Below are positions 43,750 through 55,020 of a stretch of 64,000 nt of DNA, one piece after another. Under the pieces are notes generated by a model, which saw only the letters and a program-made list of their open reading frames with translations, made no database searches and had not been told where the DNA came from. How positions within the stretch are numbered: the stretch's first letter is position 1; every line of letters starts with the position of its first letter. A program made the translations under genes and the position numbers. This DNA comes from Furcasterigmium furcatum. Lineage: Eukaryota > Ascomycota > Sordariomycetes > Glomerellales > Plectosphaerellaceae. Location of the stretch: NCBI GenBank assembly GCA_001599815.1, contig BCIA01000004.1:250862-314861 (forward strand). The letters are read 5' to 3'.

Positions 43750-45647
43750 CTAAAGCTTCAAATTGACAAGACTCGCCACCTTCATCGCCGACTCCTGCAT
43801 CAGTTCAGGGGCAGTCCAGGACCCTCCAGCAATCGCCACCAAAAGGGCGACAAAGATCGCGGAGCTGGACCCCGAGACCTGCCGCCCGGCTTTCCTGAAA
43901 GGCCACCAGATTGAGCCGCCCTTCATGTTGAAGTCCTTCCAGCGGGGGAACATGGTTGCCTTCCAGAAAGTCACGGCCAAGCCCGGCCACGCCGCCGAGT
44001 TCCGGCCGGCCTTGTTGATGTACCAGTTGCTGCAGCCGGCGGAGAACACCGTCTCCTCCAGGACCTTATCAAGGTCCTGAATAAACTTCTCCTCTGCTTC
44101 GGGGTCGACCTCGACAACAGTCGCGTACCCGTCGAGGATTGGCTTCATCAGCACGTTCGCGATGTAGTCAACTTGGACTTCGATGGCGTAGATGACCGAG
44201 TTGAAGGCGGGGAAGGTATTGGGGCCGAACCTGCGAACACAAGAAATTAGCAAGGCTGAAATTATCTCATCATGTCTACCAGGTCTGTACTTACAAGATG
44301 GCGAAGTTGGGGTGGTTGTGGACAAACGTGCCCATGTACGCCTGCGCGCCGCGGTGCTGGTCCCATTGATCCTCGAGCGTCTGGCCCGTCTTGCCAACGA
44401 TACGCATCGGCGTGAGGAAAGACGTAACGCTGAACCCGGTTGCCAGAACGATGGCATCGAAATCTTCTTCTTTGCCGGTGTCGCTGACGATACCCGTCTC
44501 CGTGACCTGCTTGATGCCCTCTGGGAGCAGCTCGACGTTTCTGCGGTGCAGAGAAGCGAGATAGCCGGGATCGTAGATCCTCCTCTTGCAGCCGAGCGGG
44601 AAGTCTGGCACGATGAAGCTGTGGTACTCTTTAGGCGCTTGGCTGTAGATGTACCTTCTCGCCTCTTCCTCGAGCGCCAGCCGCTGGCTCACCTGGCCCT
44701 CGTCAGAGCCGTACACCGAGGCGAGCTGGTCCGTCTTGAGGAAGAGATCAAGCCTGTGCCAGCGCTGCCAGAACGGCAGGTAGCGGAAGCAGAACTTGTC
44801 CCAGGTGGTAAAGATCTTATTCGGGCGCGGGTGGTACCACTGCGCGCTGCGCGCGTACTGGGTGATCTTCTTGACCTTGGGCGCGATGGACGGGACAACT
44901 TGCGCGGCGCTGCAGCCGTTTCCGATGACGGCAATCCTCTTGTTCGTGTAGTCAAAGTTGTGATTCCACTCGGCGGTGTGGAAGACCTCGCCCTTGAAGT
45001 TGTCGAGGCCGGGGAAATTGGGCGCCCTCGGCTGGGAGAAGCCACCAACTGCGGAGAGAAGAATATCACACTTCTCCGAGAATTCGCGGCCGGTCTTGAC
45101 GTCGTAGAAGTTCACCTTCCACTGACCGTTCTTCCACTCCGCGCCTCGGCATTCTTTCCGGAGGTTGAAGTGCTGTCGAAGCTGGAACTTGTCCACGGTG
45201 GACTCGATATCTGACGGTCAAAGGTCAGCATCAGGTCGGAGAACGGCGGGTATGAGATGTCAAATATTCTTACAGTTGAGAATCTCTTCCTGGTCGGCGA
45301 GAGCCTGCGTCCAGTCGGGATTCAGGTTGAAGCTAAAGGAGTACAGATGGATGGGAACATCCGAACCACTGCGTGACCATCGAGTCAGAACCTGTGGCAC
45401 CGTCTCATCCAAGCATATCTGTCTTGTCACTCACCAGCCAGGGTAGGTATTCGCAACCCAAGTACCGCCAGGTCGTTCTCGCTTGTCGTAGATCTTCACA
45501 AGCTTCATTAGCTGCTATGCGATATCTAGCTGTCGCGTGAATGGATCGCACCTCGAAGTTCGTGAAGCCGAGTTTCCACTTGAGAGTGTGAGCCATGGCT
45601 ATGGCGCCAACACCTCCGCCGATGATGATGACCTTTGGGCCGGCCAT
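43750..45647 (-). CDS. FAD-dependent monooxygenase, Baeyer-Villiger type
   Basis: The gene encodes 548 residues from exons 45647-45552, 45493-45435, 45368-45274, 45210-44295 and 44230-43750. The FAD Rossmann motif is IIIGGGVGAIA near the N-terminus. A WVANTYPGCGSDVP segment (the GGTWxxNxYPGxxxD-type motif of class B enzymes) follows. FKGEVFHTAEW matches the Baeyer-Villiger FxGxxxHxxxW fingerprint, followed by the NADPH site IAVIGNGCSAAQ. DAIVLATGF is the C-terminal ATG motif. Such enzymes insert oxygen next to a ketone to give an ester or lactone. A hydrophobic segment near the C-terminus (AIFVALLVAIAGG) could be a membrane contact. A Met 36 bases upstream is possible, but the chosen start puts the FAD motif at the usual distance. 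The enzyme would make the lactone opened by the MBL-fold hydrolase. Confidence 0.93.
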
Positions 45648-46587
45648 GATTGCAATCTTCCTCGAGGCGTGAAGAGTGCTCACAATGCTAGTCGGCTACT
45701 CGAGGGACAGGACTATTCTGGGGGCAGCAAGTGTAAGCGTGAGTCGCGAACCCTCAGCTACTTACACCCCTAGGTTTTGACCGTCTTTGAAATGGTCCTC
45801 CTCACGAGGCCGGGGCCGAGATATGGGGTAGAGGACCCCATGTCAGCCATGATTAACCGTTGCTGTTCCCCATGGAGCTACAGAACACCCGCGACGGATC
45901 TCGGATCTCGAACCCATGGCAGAGCAGACAAGGGTTGGAGTTGTCGAGAGTGGGGACTGGCTGCCAGGCATAGGACTCCGTGGAAATAGATTCCGTGCTT
46001 GGCGGTCTCCCCTGGGCTAGGGTCACGATTGTGGATACCCCTGTTCCCTGTTTCCCCAGCCGCACTCCACTGGCCTCATGCCCTGACTCAGGCCACACCC
46101 CTGACTTGTCATGGCAGGATAGATCGAGGAAGTGTCATTCCCAACGAGCCCATCCTTGCGTGGCAAACGTGTTTGGGACATTAGAAACCTCAATATTGCC
46201 ACTGGCCCCTTCACCCGGCCCAACAAAGGGCAGACTCTCTGCACCCCATGCAGCCGCGTCCCTTCACGGACTCGAGCAGCCCCGGATCCCCTCATATTGC
46301 CCCCTGTGATGCGGGGTAGGTGGTGGTGACCCCAAGTTAGCAAAGGCACTAAGTCGTGAGGAGGGAGTGCTAGTCGAGCCCAATGAACCAAGTCACGCAG
46401 TGAGGATGTCTCGCCTCGGATGGACGGGAATTACGCGGGGATCTGTCGAGATCCCAGCCCAAATTCCCCTTTGCTGGCTCCTCAGAGCCCTCGCTTCAAT
46501 CTTCCTCTTCGTGCAAATGTCAAGCTGTGATCGCCCCTGAGAGACAGATACCTAGCAGAGTAGACGAATTCGCCTAGAGACTTTGCC
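45648..46587. other. Bidirectional promoter, monooxygenase / Zn2Cys6 regulator
   Basis: No gene was recognised. It carries the CCTGACTCAGG site at 46082-46092. Confidence 0.55.
46082..46092. promoter_or_regulatory. TGASTCA motif (monooxygenase/regulator promoter)
   Basis: CCTGACTCAGG, about 435 bp upstream of the monooxygenase start and about 500 bp upstream of the Zn2Cys6 gene. Confidence 0.55.
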
Positions 46588-49500
46588 ATGGGAGCCACGA
46601 AACACGTCACAAGTGCCTGTCTGAATTGCAGGCGTCGCAAGGTGAAGGTATGTCCAATCCCGAGTTCGGGCCCTTGTGCTCACTCGAGCACTGCTGACGA
46701 GAGCCCGCGCTGCCAGTGCGATGGCAACGACAAGTGCTCAAACTGCGCCATGTCGCAACTGAACTGCGTGTACAATGCGGAGGCCGACATGAGGAGGTGA
46801 GAGGGAATGCCGTCCTTGTCAATTTGTAGGCAAGTCGCTGACGTCGACCCGAATATCCAGAGTGTCTGCGAAGAAAGTCATTACCGGCCTACGAGCGCGA
46901 GTTGCTGAGCTCGAGAGCATCTTGCGGGAGAACAGGATCGACCAACCATCCCCCAACGCAACCAGCCCCTCGGCGACATCTTCAGCCGCCGGGAACCAGG
47001 GGACGACAGACCAAGACGACGACCAGGATGCAGATGAGAATGCCGGATCTTCCGTCAATGCCAGCAGTAGCGTCACAAACGTGACAATGGCGCGCTCATT
47101 AACAAGCAACCCTGGCCAACCCGCCGACTCAGACCACGACGCGTCTCCCTCGCCCGCCGCTCCGTCCACTGGCCATGCTGGAGCTGGGGAGGCTAACTCA
47201 CAGCATCTATCTAACATTGCTGCGCCTCCTACTCTCGATGACCTGGGCCTCGATATTGACGATGGAAGCCATGATAATACAGGGTTCATGTCTCTGGGCC
47301 CAGAAAAGAGCCCACAGGATCTCTATCCTCCGATTTCCCCGTCTTTGGACTTCGACAGCCTGCCCACCACGCCAACCGAGAGCGAAGGCGACATAACCGA
47401 CATCCTAGCTGCTCGCGTCGGCGCTCTCAGAATAGCCGAAGACGGGGAGCTGCGATACTACGGGCCGACATCCAACCTGCACGTCCACCCCAATGGATGT
47501 CAGTCATTGTCGCGGTCGACCATCCGACACGTCGAGACAGAAGGACTCGGAGTGCTCGAGCGACTAGGCCTCGCACACGAAGTCCCGCTCGAAACCGAAG
47601 CTCATCTCGCAAGGCTCTACTTCTCCTGGGAGGATCCGGCCATCCACGTCGTCGACGAGGCGACGTTCTTCGCCGAGAAAGAGAACACGGTAGTTCACGG
47701 GAGGAAGAGTCCGTACTACTCGGAAACTCTCAACAACGCAATGTAAGCCGTGATCATCCGAGTCCAACAGGTTTATGTCCCTGACTGATCCATGCAGCTG
47801 CGCCATCGGAGCCAACCTGGCCTGTGGGGAGTACATAGGCCTGCCAGAGCCCGCGCCGGAGTTTTTCTCATCGAGAGCCAAGGCTCTGCTTGATATTGAG
47901 ATGGACAGCCCGACAGTCGCGACCGTTCAGGCGCTCGTTGTCATGAGCGCTTCCGAGGCGGCCTTCACACGCGATGCTCGAGGGTGGCTATACAGTGGTA
48001 CGTGTTGCCTGCTGGCGACCCAGTCCTTTGGAGGAGGAAAACGGTCTTCCTAACTTTCAGACAGGCATGGCTGCCAGACTGAGCGCAGACCTGGGTCTTC
48101 ACCTCGATGTGACGAGGCACCGACAGACCGGGGTTCTCAGCGATCGCGATCTGGATATTCGACGGATTGCCTTCTGGGGCGTCTTCATCCACGAGCAGTG
48201 AGTTCTCAAGCCCCGATGCCGCCGTTGAATCAGTTCTGATTCCTTTGACAGCATGTGGAGCATGTATGTGGGAAGACCATGGAGCATCGGCCTCGGAAAC
48301 ATCACAGTACCCAGACCCAGGAGCAGTCTGGACCACGAGAGGAAGTGGAAGCCGTATCCGGGACGATCCGGCCGGTCAGTCATTCCCGACGAGGGCCTGG
48401 ACTTTCCGCTCGAGGCTTGCACCGATGCCAACATCTCGCTCTGTGAATTCATGCCCCGTATCAACACCACGCTGTAAGTGAACGCGACTCTCACTCCCAA
48501 CCCATCGCGCGAACAGCAGTACTGACTTTCCTAGATACTCTGGACAAAAGTCTGATATCAAAGCTCTCGTTGACTTTCTGGCCTCCACCAGAGACGACCT
48601 CTGGGCTTGGTTAGACCAACTCCATCCGGCATTGCATATCGACACCTCCAGCTCAAACACGCTCTTTGTCCCTGCTGTCCTGCAACTTCAGTCAGTATTA
48701 TTCTCCATTCTTGCTTCGTTAAATCTGACAATTGCCCAGCATGCAATTCTACGCCACTTTCATCACGCTCTACCGGCCGTATCTGTCCAGTCACTTCGTC
48801 CGAAGCGGGCAATCGCTTGCATCATCTCGAGACCAGGACGTCCTGCTCGATGCCACACCGAGCTGCGTCGCCGCCGCTCACGAGATTGCCCAGATCTTAC
48901 GCTGTTATCAGAGACAGCATTCCCTTCGCCGGTCCAATATCCAGATTGTGCACATCATCTTCACGGCCTGCCTCGTGTTCATCCACGACGTGTGCACCAG
49001 GGACTACGAAGAGGCGCGTGCATCCCAGAGCGACCTCCAATTCTGCTGCCACGCTCTCGGGGAGATCGGCCATGCCTACGGCAACGCGACCAGGGCGCTG
49101 GAGGTCGTCATCCTCGTCCGGAGCGAGTGGCAGAGAATGGCATCAGCGGCACGCCCTCCCTACACCGGTCTCAAAAGGCGCAGTACCGGCATGGCTGCGT
49201 CTGCGACGGATGGCCAAGGCCCTGGCAATGGACATCCCGCCAAGCGGAGGAGTTTCTGCTCTCCCCGACCGCCCGACATCCCACGACAGCCAGCCTTCTC
49301 AAACCCGCCCGCCTTCAGCGCCTTTCAGATGCTGTACGATGATTATGCAGGCCATTCTGTCGACATGACCATGCCTGTGATAGATGAGGATTCTCAGGGT
49401 GGCGGCGCCTGGGGTCTACCCATGGATGTAAATGCCAGTCTCGGCGACCTGGTGATGCCGATGGGTTGGCCAAACAGCCAGCAATTGCAGCCGATGTATG

Positions 49501-49610
49501 TCTTGGGCCGTGAAAATCAGGACACCAGTGGTATGATGCCGAAAGAAGGGACAAGAGAGGATAGTGACGTTTTCCAAGTTGTTGGGGACGGAGTTCAAAC
49601 GATACCATGA
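46588..49610 (+). CDS. Zn2Cys6 transcription factor with fungal_trans domain, first
   Basis: This is a nuclear regulator of 867 residues from eight exons: 46588-46647, 46717-46796, 46861-47742, 47798-47997, 48065-48197, 48252-48473, 48535-48690 and 48740-49610. The binuclear zinc cluster is split by intron 1: ACLNCRRRKVKC then NDKCSNCAMSQLNC (CxxCx6C and CxxCx6C spacing). A short coiled coil follows (KKVITGLRARVAELESIL). After an acidic Ser/Asp-rich linker comes the middle homology region, with YYSETLNNAICAIGAN, GMAARLSADLGLHLD, RRIAFWGVFIHEHMWSMYVGRPWSI, and FITLYRPYLS. The C-terminus is low-complexity. It is adjacent to the monooxygenase and thioesterase genes and is probably the pathway-specific activator. 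Such proteins usually bind CGG-triplet pairs; none was noted with confidence. Confidence 0.93.
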
Positions 49611-49938
49611 AGTGATTCTTGAAGCAGGAAGAGATTGAAACTGGTCCTCGGGAGTTTGGGGCGAGGAGCGCTTTAAGTTGTATATTACTGGAATCTTAGT
49701 TCCCATTTGTGATCTTCCTACCCATCACTATCAGGTGTTCTTTTCCGTTCTCGTACGTTTGTGGTCTTCTTTTCCCGCGACTCGGGAGTCTTTCCCGTGC
49801 AGCAGTGAGCGTTGTCGCGGCGATGGACCTGCCCTCGGGCGAAGGTCGCCTCTACCCGCCAGAGCAATGGATAAACCTCACACGATGGCCCGGTTTATCT
49901 AGTTCTGTCCTCTCTCTGCCTTTTTCTGACAGAACACT
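49611..49938. other. Spacer upstream of the thioesterase
   Basis: Short promoter region; no motif recognised. Confidence 0.4.
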
Positions 49939-50599
49939 ATGGCAGATCTCAAGAAGCTGAGGTCACGAACCAGGAGTGACTACGGTTACTTCCTGGAGTA
50001 CCGGACAAGATGGTTAGTTTTCCTCCTTGAAGATCACAGTCTGTCTTGCAAAGATTGTTCCTTTGGCTGTGGAAACCGTCGGATGTACACACAGTGGTAA
50101 GTGTGTTTCCCTGCTTACAAGTCGCACAGGAACGACAATGATGTGTACGGCCACATAAACAACTCGGTGTACAACTTCCTGTAAGTCCCCCAATATGCTT
50201 CTCATATTCCTTCATCTAATCTTTGAACCCCTCGAAAGAGTTGACTCCATCGTCAACGCCTACCTCATGTCTGCTGTGGACCCCGACAAGCCACACTCGG
50301 AAAGGCAACAGAGAGGGCTCGTCGTTCATACCCAGACAAACTACTTCGGGTCCCTGGCGTATCCTTGTGTTGCCGAGTTGGGTCTTCGTGTGAACCACAT
50401 GGGCAAGTCAAGCGCCCGCTACGAAATCGGGATATTTATCCCCGAGAGTTCCACGGTCAAGGCGGTGGGCGAGTTGACCCACGTGTACGTGGATCGGGAG
50501 ACGGGCAGACCTGCCGCTGGGGGCATGGACGAACCGTTGAGGCTCGCGCTAAAAGGCTTACTACTTCCGAGCCTCGATGTTCCGTCATCCAAGCTATGA
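49939..50599 (+). CDS. Hotdog-fold acyl-CoA thioesterase with SKL peroxisomal signal
   Basis: The gene encodes 161 residues from exons 49939-50012, 50130-50180 and 50239-50599. The 4-hydroxybenzoyl-CoA thioesterase-like signature is EYRTRWNDNDVYGHINNSVYNFL (catalytic Asp and conserved His/Asn). Strand segments with QTNYFGSLAYPCVAELGLRVNHMGKSSARYEIGIF and VGELTHVYVDRETGRPAAG follow. The C-terminus is PSSKL, a canonical peroxisomal targeting signal type 1. It would hydrolyse an acyl-CoA and release CoA inside peroxisomes. It sits between the two Zn2Cys6 genes in the same direction, and matches the peroxisome-like tails of the acyl-CoA synthetase and acyl-CoA dehydrogenase further right. Confidence 0.92.
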
Positions 50600-50788
50600 A
50601 AATGAATGTTGTGGGGGGTCTGATGGATACGGCGGGATTCCAAAATCCGGGGCGCAGTGATCGCGATGGGCCCCGGGAGATAGTTCCGGACCAAGACACC
50701 AGCAATAACACGTTTCCTTAGGCCGTACATGGCTGTAATATCAAAGAAACCATCTGCTCGCCACACATCCCGCAGCCGAAATCTCCAG

Positions 50789-53282
50789 ATGGCCGAGATG
50801 GATGATACCGGCCTGATCTATCCTGGAAGGAAGAGGGCTCCCAAGGCGTGTGTCAAGTGCCGAAGGAGAAAGGTACGATGCGATGTCACAAGAACGGGGA
50901 ACCCTTGCACCAACTGCCGATTGGACAGCAAGCAGTGCGAGGTCATTCCACGGGCCAAGACACGGCAAGTCTCTTTCCCCTCGTCAGCGCCAGCCCTTGC
51001 TGACAAGCTGTCATGTCCAGATATCGCCAGTACGCGCCGGTGCCTCGAGAATCCACCGACAATACACGAGCCCCAGAAAGTTACAATCATGCCGAAGGCT
51101 CCCTGGAGGAGGAAGCGTTGAAAGATCCGTGTCGGCAGCAGCCTCCTGCGGCCGAGCAATCTGGTGCACACCTACAAGAAGTCGGCGACTGGCCGGCCAA
51201 CTCGACCCCGGTGTTAGGACCATCTCCAAATGTCATCATCTCAGACCCAGCATCTCCCTATGAACAGCCCAATGGGCGACCCCAAACACCGTCAAGTACT
51301 CACGCAGAGCCATGCTGGGCCGACACGGGCGCAGTGTCCCCGCAGGCCAGGCGAGGCGACCTCATCTTTCTCGAGTCCCGGGGATGCTTCCAAGTTCCGT
51401 CGGAACACATTTTAATCGAACTCCTAGAGTTATACTTCTCGCATGTTCATCCGATGCTCCCGATGCTCAGGGAGGTGGACTTCTGGGAGACTTTGGAAGC
51501 AGAAGGTAGCGGTGTGACGGGCGAACACAGTGACCTCCTAATTCAAGCGATGCTCTTCGCCGCCAGTCCGGTGAGTTACGGAAATGCCTCCTTAGGCACC
51601 AGCAAATTACTAATTCTAGCCTGTAGTATATGACGGAAGACATGATCAAGTCACTCGGTTATTCCGATCTGTCAAAGGCCAAATCATCCTTTTACGAGAG
51701 AGCCAAGGTAAGCCAACAGAGTCAAGTGAGAGTATCCAAGGCCATGTTTCCCACTAACTTCCCTAGCTTTTATACGACTTCAACATCCACCAGACAGATC
51801 ACGTAACTGTTGCACAAGCAGCCCTGCTGCTGACATATTGGTGCCCGAATCCGAGTAACGCCGACCACCAAGCAAATAGCAAGTGGCTCCAAATCGCCAT
51901 CGATCATGCCCGAGCTGCTGGCGCCGACCAATACGGGACCGAGGACATCATCCAAACAGCAGCCGAGAGGAAGTCAAGGAATACACTCGAGCGCCTGTGG
52001 TGGTGTTGCATCGTCCGCGATCGCATCATGCCGCTCTGCGTTCGTAGAGAAATCCAAATCACCCGGGCCAGCTTCGACTTCGACTCCCACAACTCGCTAG
52101 GGGTCTCTGCACTGGCAGATGATGTCGAAGGCTCCAGGGTCCATGAGCCCCAAGTCAAGAAGTCCCTCGTCACGGTGTTCAGCTTGCTCACGAAGCTGTG
52201 CGTTCATATGACGGACGTTCTAGGGCTGATTTATCCCGTTGAAGATTCATCCGCCCATTCCCCCAATTCATTCTCAGAGGCGACTTCCATCCTTCAGAAG
52301 GCGCAGAGTCAACTGTTGAAGTGGTCACACGAAGCTACAGGGGTACTGAGCACCGCCTGTGCCGATGCTGGGATACCCCAGGAGCAGGGCAGCTTGAACC
52401 ACGTCGTCCTTCATGCCAACCTTCTCTGGATCTATTATCAGTAAGTCATTCAAGTAACATGTTACCCGGCGGCGACCAGCCTAACTAACTATTATCTGCC
52501 TCAGCGCAACCACCATGGCATTGAGCAACTACGTGCCTCGGTTGTTGATGATGTCTAACATGGGACCTCCAATATCCCCCGCTCCGATACAAGATGTTTG
52601 GGACTCTTCGATAGCGATGATCAGCTCCCTCCAGCGGCTTCTGAGGCTGCAGCTGACGCCATGGGTTCCCAGCAGCGTAGTCGGCTGCATCGCTCTCCCG
52701 TTTGCCCTGCACATTACGTCAGTCAAGTATTCTCTTCAGATTCCACCCGCGTCCGAGTCCCCTGCGGCCAGCCCCGGTATTCCATCGAGCTCCCACCAGC
52801 GCTTAGGTGTTCTCATGAAAGTCATGAAGGCCTGCCACTCCAGACACGACGGCGTGGAATGGATCTCGACGGTCATCACATCAACACTGGCCAGCCTGGA
52901 TCCCGATGCGCCCATGAATGGCAGGAGTCCCCCCGGCCTAGGTCTTCAGCCACCTCTTGAGGGAAAGCCGGAACAGCGTCTGCCGGATTTCATCGCCCAG
53001 AACCCAATGCTCTACCTCCGGTTGTCGCTCACACTGGATCTCAGCTTAAGCCTGGACCGTCTACCTGAAGCTGATGACTTTCCACGTGGCATCCGAGAGA
53101 CCTTGTCCCTGGTCCCGACTGTTGATTCTGAGAATTTTATCAGCACGGGGAAAAACGGGTCGCCATCCTTGAGCACAGCCTCGCCGTCACTTGCGGTGTC
53201 TTTACGGCCTTCTGGTGTAAGCGGATGGGTCGAGAATGACCGGTCTTTGTACTTTCTGCACGAGATTGGAATGGCTCCGTAG
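50789..53282 (+). CDS. Zn2Cys6 transcription factor with fungal_trans domain, second (GC-AG first intron)
   Basis: The gene encodes 752 residues from exons 50789-50964, 51021-51570, 51627-51707, 51767-52440 and 52505-53282. The zinc cluster is ACVKCRRRKVRC plus NPCTNCRLDSKQC near residues 18-45. The first intron uses a GCAAGT donor, a GC-AG intron, and joins KTR to YRQYAPVPRES in frame. The fungal-specific domain includes LLELYFSHVHPMLPMLREVDFW, MLFAASPYM, ALLLTYWCPNP, WLQIAIDHARAAGA and RLWWCCIVRDRIMPLCVRRE. The layout resembles cutinase-transcription-factor-like (CTF1/FarA-type) regulators of lipid-related catabolism. That fits a beta-oxidation setting, but the assignment is by pattern only. 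An upstream in-frame Met at 50729 could extend the N-terminus by 20 residues. Confidence 0.92.
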
Positions 53283-53684
53283 GGAGAGTATCCAAAAATA
53301 AAAAGAATTGGCACAAGTGCAGTGACAGCCTCAATGACATTACATGATGGTAGTGGGACGAAGACCTCCCGCCAGAAAATTGATAAAGGATTATCTGCGG
53401 TCTGCTAAACAGCTTCTGAGCTCTTCCGTGACTCTTAGAGTATGTGCTCGCTCGCTAAGTCTGCCAGTGTTTTTTCACTTGGAATATTCCGCGGGGGGCC
53501 CCGATATTGGCGAATCCCCTCGAGCTTGCGTGGTGTATCGCGGGATCTACTTCCGGCAACGCCTCACACTCCCAGAGCCTCCTTAGTTCAAGAAGGACAG
53601 ATGCAGCTCTCAAGCGTGAACAAGTCAAGACGTAATCCATGTAAGACACCGAACACTTTACCCTATTCTATTCATTACAACACC
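53283..53684. other. Spacer upstream of the MBL-fold hydrolase
   Basis: No gene recognised. The frame of the following gene is open upstream to 53442 without a good additional start. Confidence 0.45.
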
Positions 53685-54872
53685 ATGGGATTCCGGAATA
53701 TCACGACGGCGCAGGGGTCGGCGGTCAACATCCCGCGGTCCGAGCAATGCTGCTCCCTGTCCATGATTGACACCACCTGCTACCTGACCGTCCCAGCAGA
53801 TACGCTGGTTCAGCCGATCATCCCCGGCCATGAGCTGATGAACTTCCCAACTGCGTCTTTCATACTGACACACGCCGCCTCTGGGAGACAAGTCCTCTTC
53901 GATTTGGGCTGCAAGAAGGACTTCTGGAACCTGCCACCCCCCATCGCTGCGGTCATCGACGAGAAGGTTCCAGGCATCAAAGTGGACAAAGAGCTGTGCG
54001 AAATCCTCTCCGGTGGAGGGACGGACCTCGACAAGATCGAGGCGGCGATCATCAGCCACCACCATTACGACCACCTGGGCGACCCCAGCACTTTTCCGGC
54101 GTCAATGGACCTCATTGTCGGGCCCGGCTTCTCAGAACTGTTTCTCCCTGGCTATCCAACGGCCAAAGTCTCGCCGATTTTCGAAAATGCATTCACAGGC
54201 CGCAAGGTCCACGAGCTGTCCTTCTCAGACGACCTGGTCATCGCCGGCTACCGAGCTGTGGACTACTTCAAAGATGGCAGCCTCTACATCTTGGATACCC
54301 CGGGCCATGCCGTCGGCCATCTCTCCGCCCTGGTCAGGACAACGCCAGACACTTTTGTCTTCCTGGGGGCGGACATATGCCATTTCGGCGGCTCATTCCG
54401 ACCGACTCCCCAGCTCCCAATGCCGCAAAAGCTCATCTCAGCCGACCTCTGCCGGGAAGACTCGCCAGACCAGATCTTTGATGCGTCAAGTTTCATTTGT
54501 CTCCATCCAAGCCCCACAAAGGGGCACACGGCACCATTCTACGAGCCTTGCAGTCGCGAGGACTCGTGGTATGTCGATCCTCCTCGTGCCCAGGACAGCA
54601 TCAACCGTCTCAAGGCCTTGGACGCGGATGATCGAATTCTAGTACTAATCGCGCACGATCCTTCCGCTATGAGGATTCTGCCACTGTACCCACAGCACAA
54701 TCTCAACGAATGGCAGAGGGCTGGATGGAAACAAAAGCTGAGGTGGGGGTTCCTCGACGAGCTGCCCGTGGAAGGGAAGCCAAGGGAATATCTAGTCGCA
54801 GGGACATACAAGGAGGGAAAGCTTGTGAAGAGATTGGACGGGACGAGACTCACCGCGGCGGCTGATCTATGA
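53685..54872 (+). CDS. Metallo-beta-lactamase-fold hydrolase (lactonase-like)
   Basis: This is a single-exon gene for 395 residues. The fold is recognised by FDLGCKKDFW, the zinc motif HHHYDHLGDPSTF (HxHxDH), DTPGHAVGHLSALVR (third His), FLGADICHFGGSFRP and IAHDPSAMRILP with a further His/Asp. Close relatives in fungi and bacteria are quorum-quenching type N-acyl-homoserine lactonases and other lactone hydrolases, so opening of a lactone is the most economical role next to a Baeyer-Villiger enzyme. It could equally be a thioesterase-like or ester hydrolase. The start at 53685 (MGFRNITTAQGSAV) is preferred over upstream Mets because it begins just before the conserved part. There is no signal peptide; it is presumably cytosolic. 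It is in the same direction as the regulator upstream. Confidence 0.93.
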   Translation: MGFRNITTAQGSAVNIPRSEQCCSLSMIDTTCYLTVPADTLVQPIIPGHELMNFPTASFILTHAASGRQVLFDLGCKKDFWNLPPPIAAVIDEKVPGIKVDKELCEILSGGGTDLDKIEAAIISHHHYDHLGDPSTFPASMDLIVGPGFSELFLPGYPTAKVSPIFENAFTGRKVHELSFSDDLVIAGYRAVDYFKDGSLYILDTPGHAVGHLSALVRTTPDTFVFLGADICHFGGSFRPTPQLPMPQKLISADLCREDSPDQIFDASSFICLHPSPTKGHTAPFYEPCSREDSWYVDPPRAQDSINRLKALDADDRILVLIAHDPSAMRILPLYPQHNLNEWQRAGWKQKLRWGFLDELPVEGKPREYLVAGTYKEGKLVKRLDGTRLTAAADL

Positions 54873-55020
54873 GACCGTCAGTAGGAGATAGGACGTCGGG
54901 GGACAGATGTGACCTGGCATGCTCGACCACTACGCCTCTGTTAGTTCATCAATCACATCCAGTTTTTGGCCAAGTCTTCAACAGTTCTCTTTTATTCATT
55001 TGCGATTTCCGATGACCTTC

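Noticed and set aside
44192..45214. 340-residue plus-strand frame opposite the monooxygenase
   Set aside because: Antisense to a well-supported flavoprotein exon; no domain.
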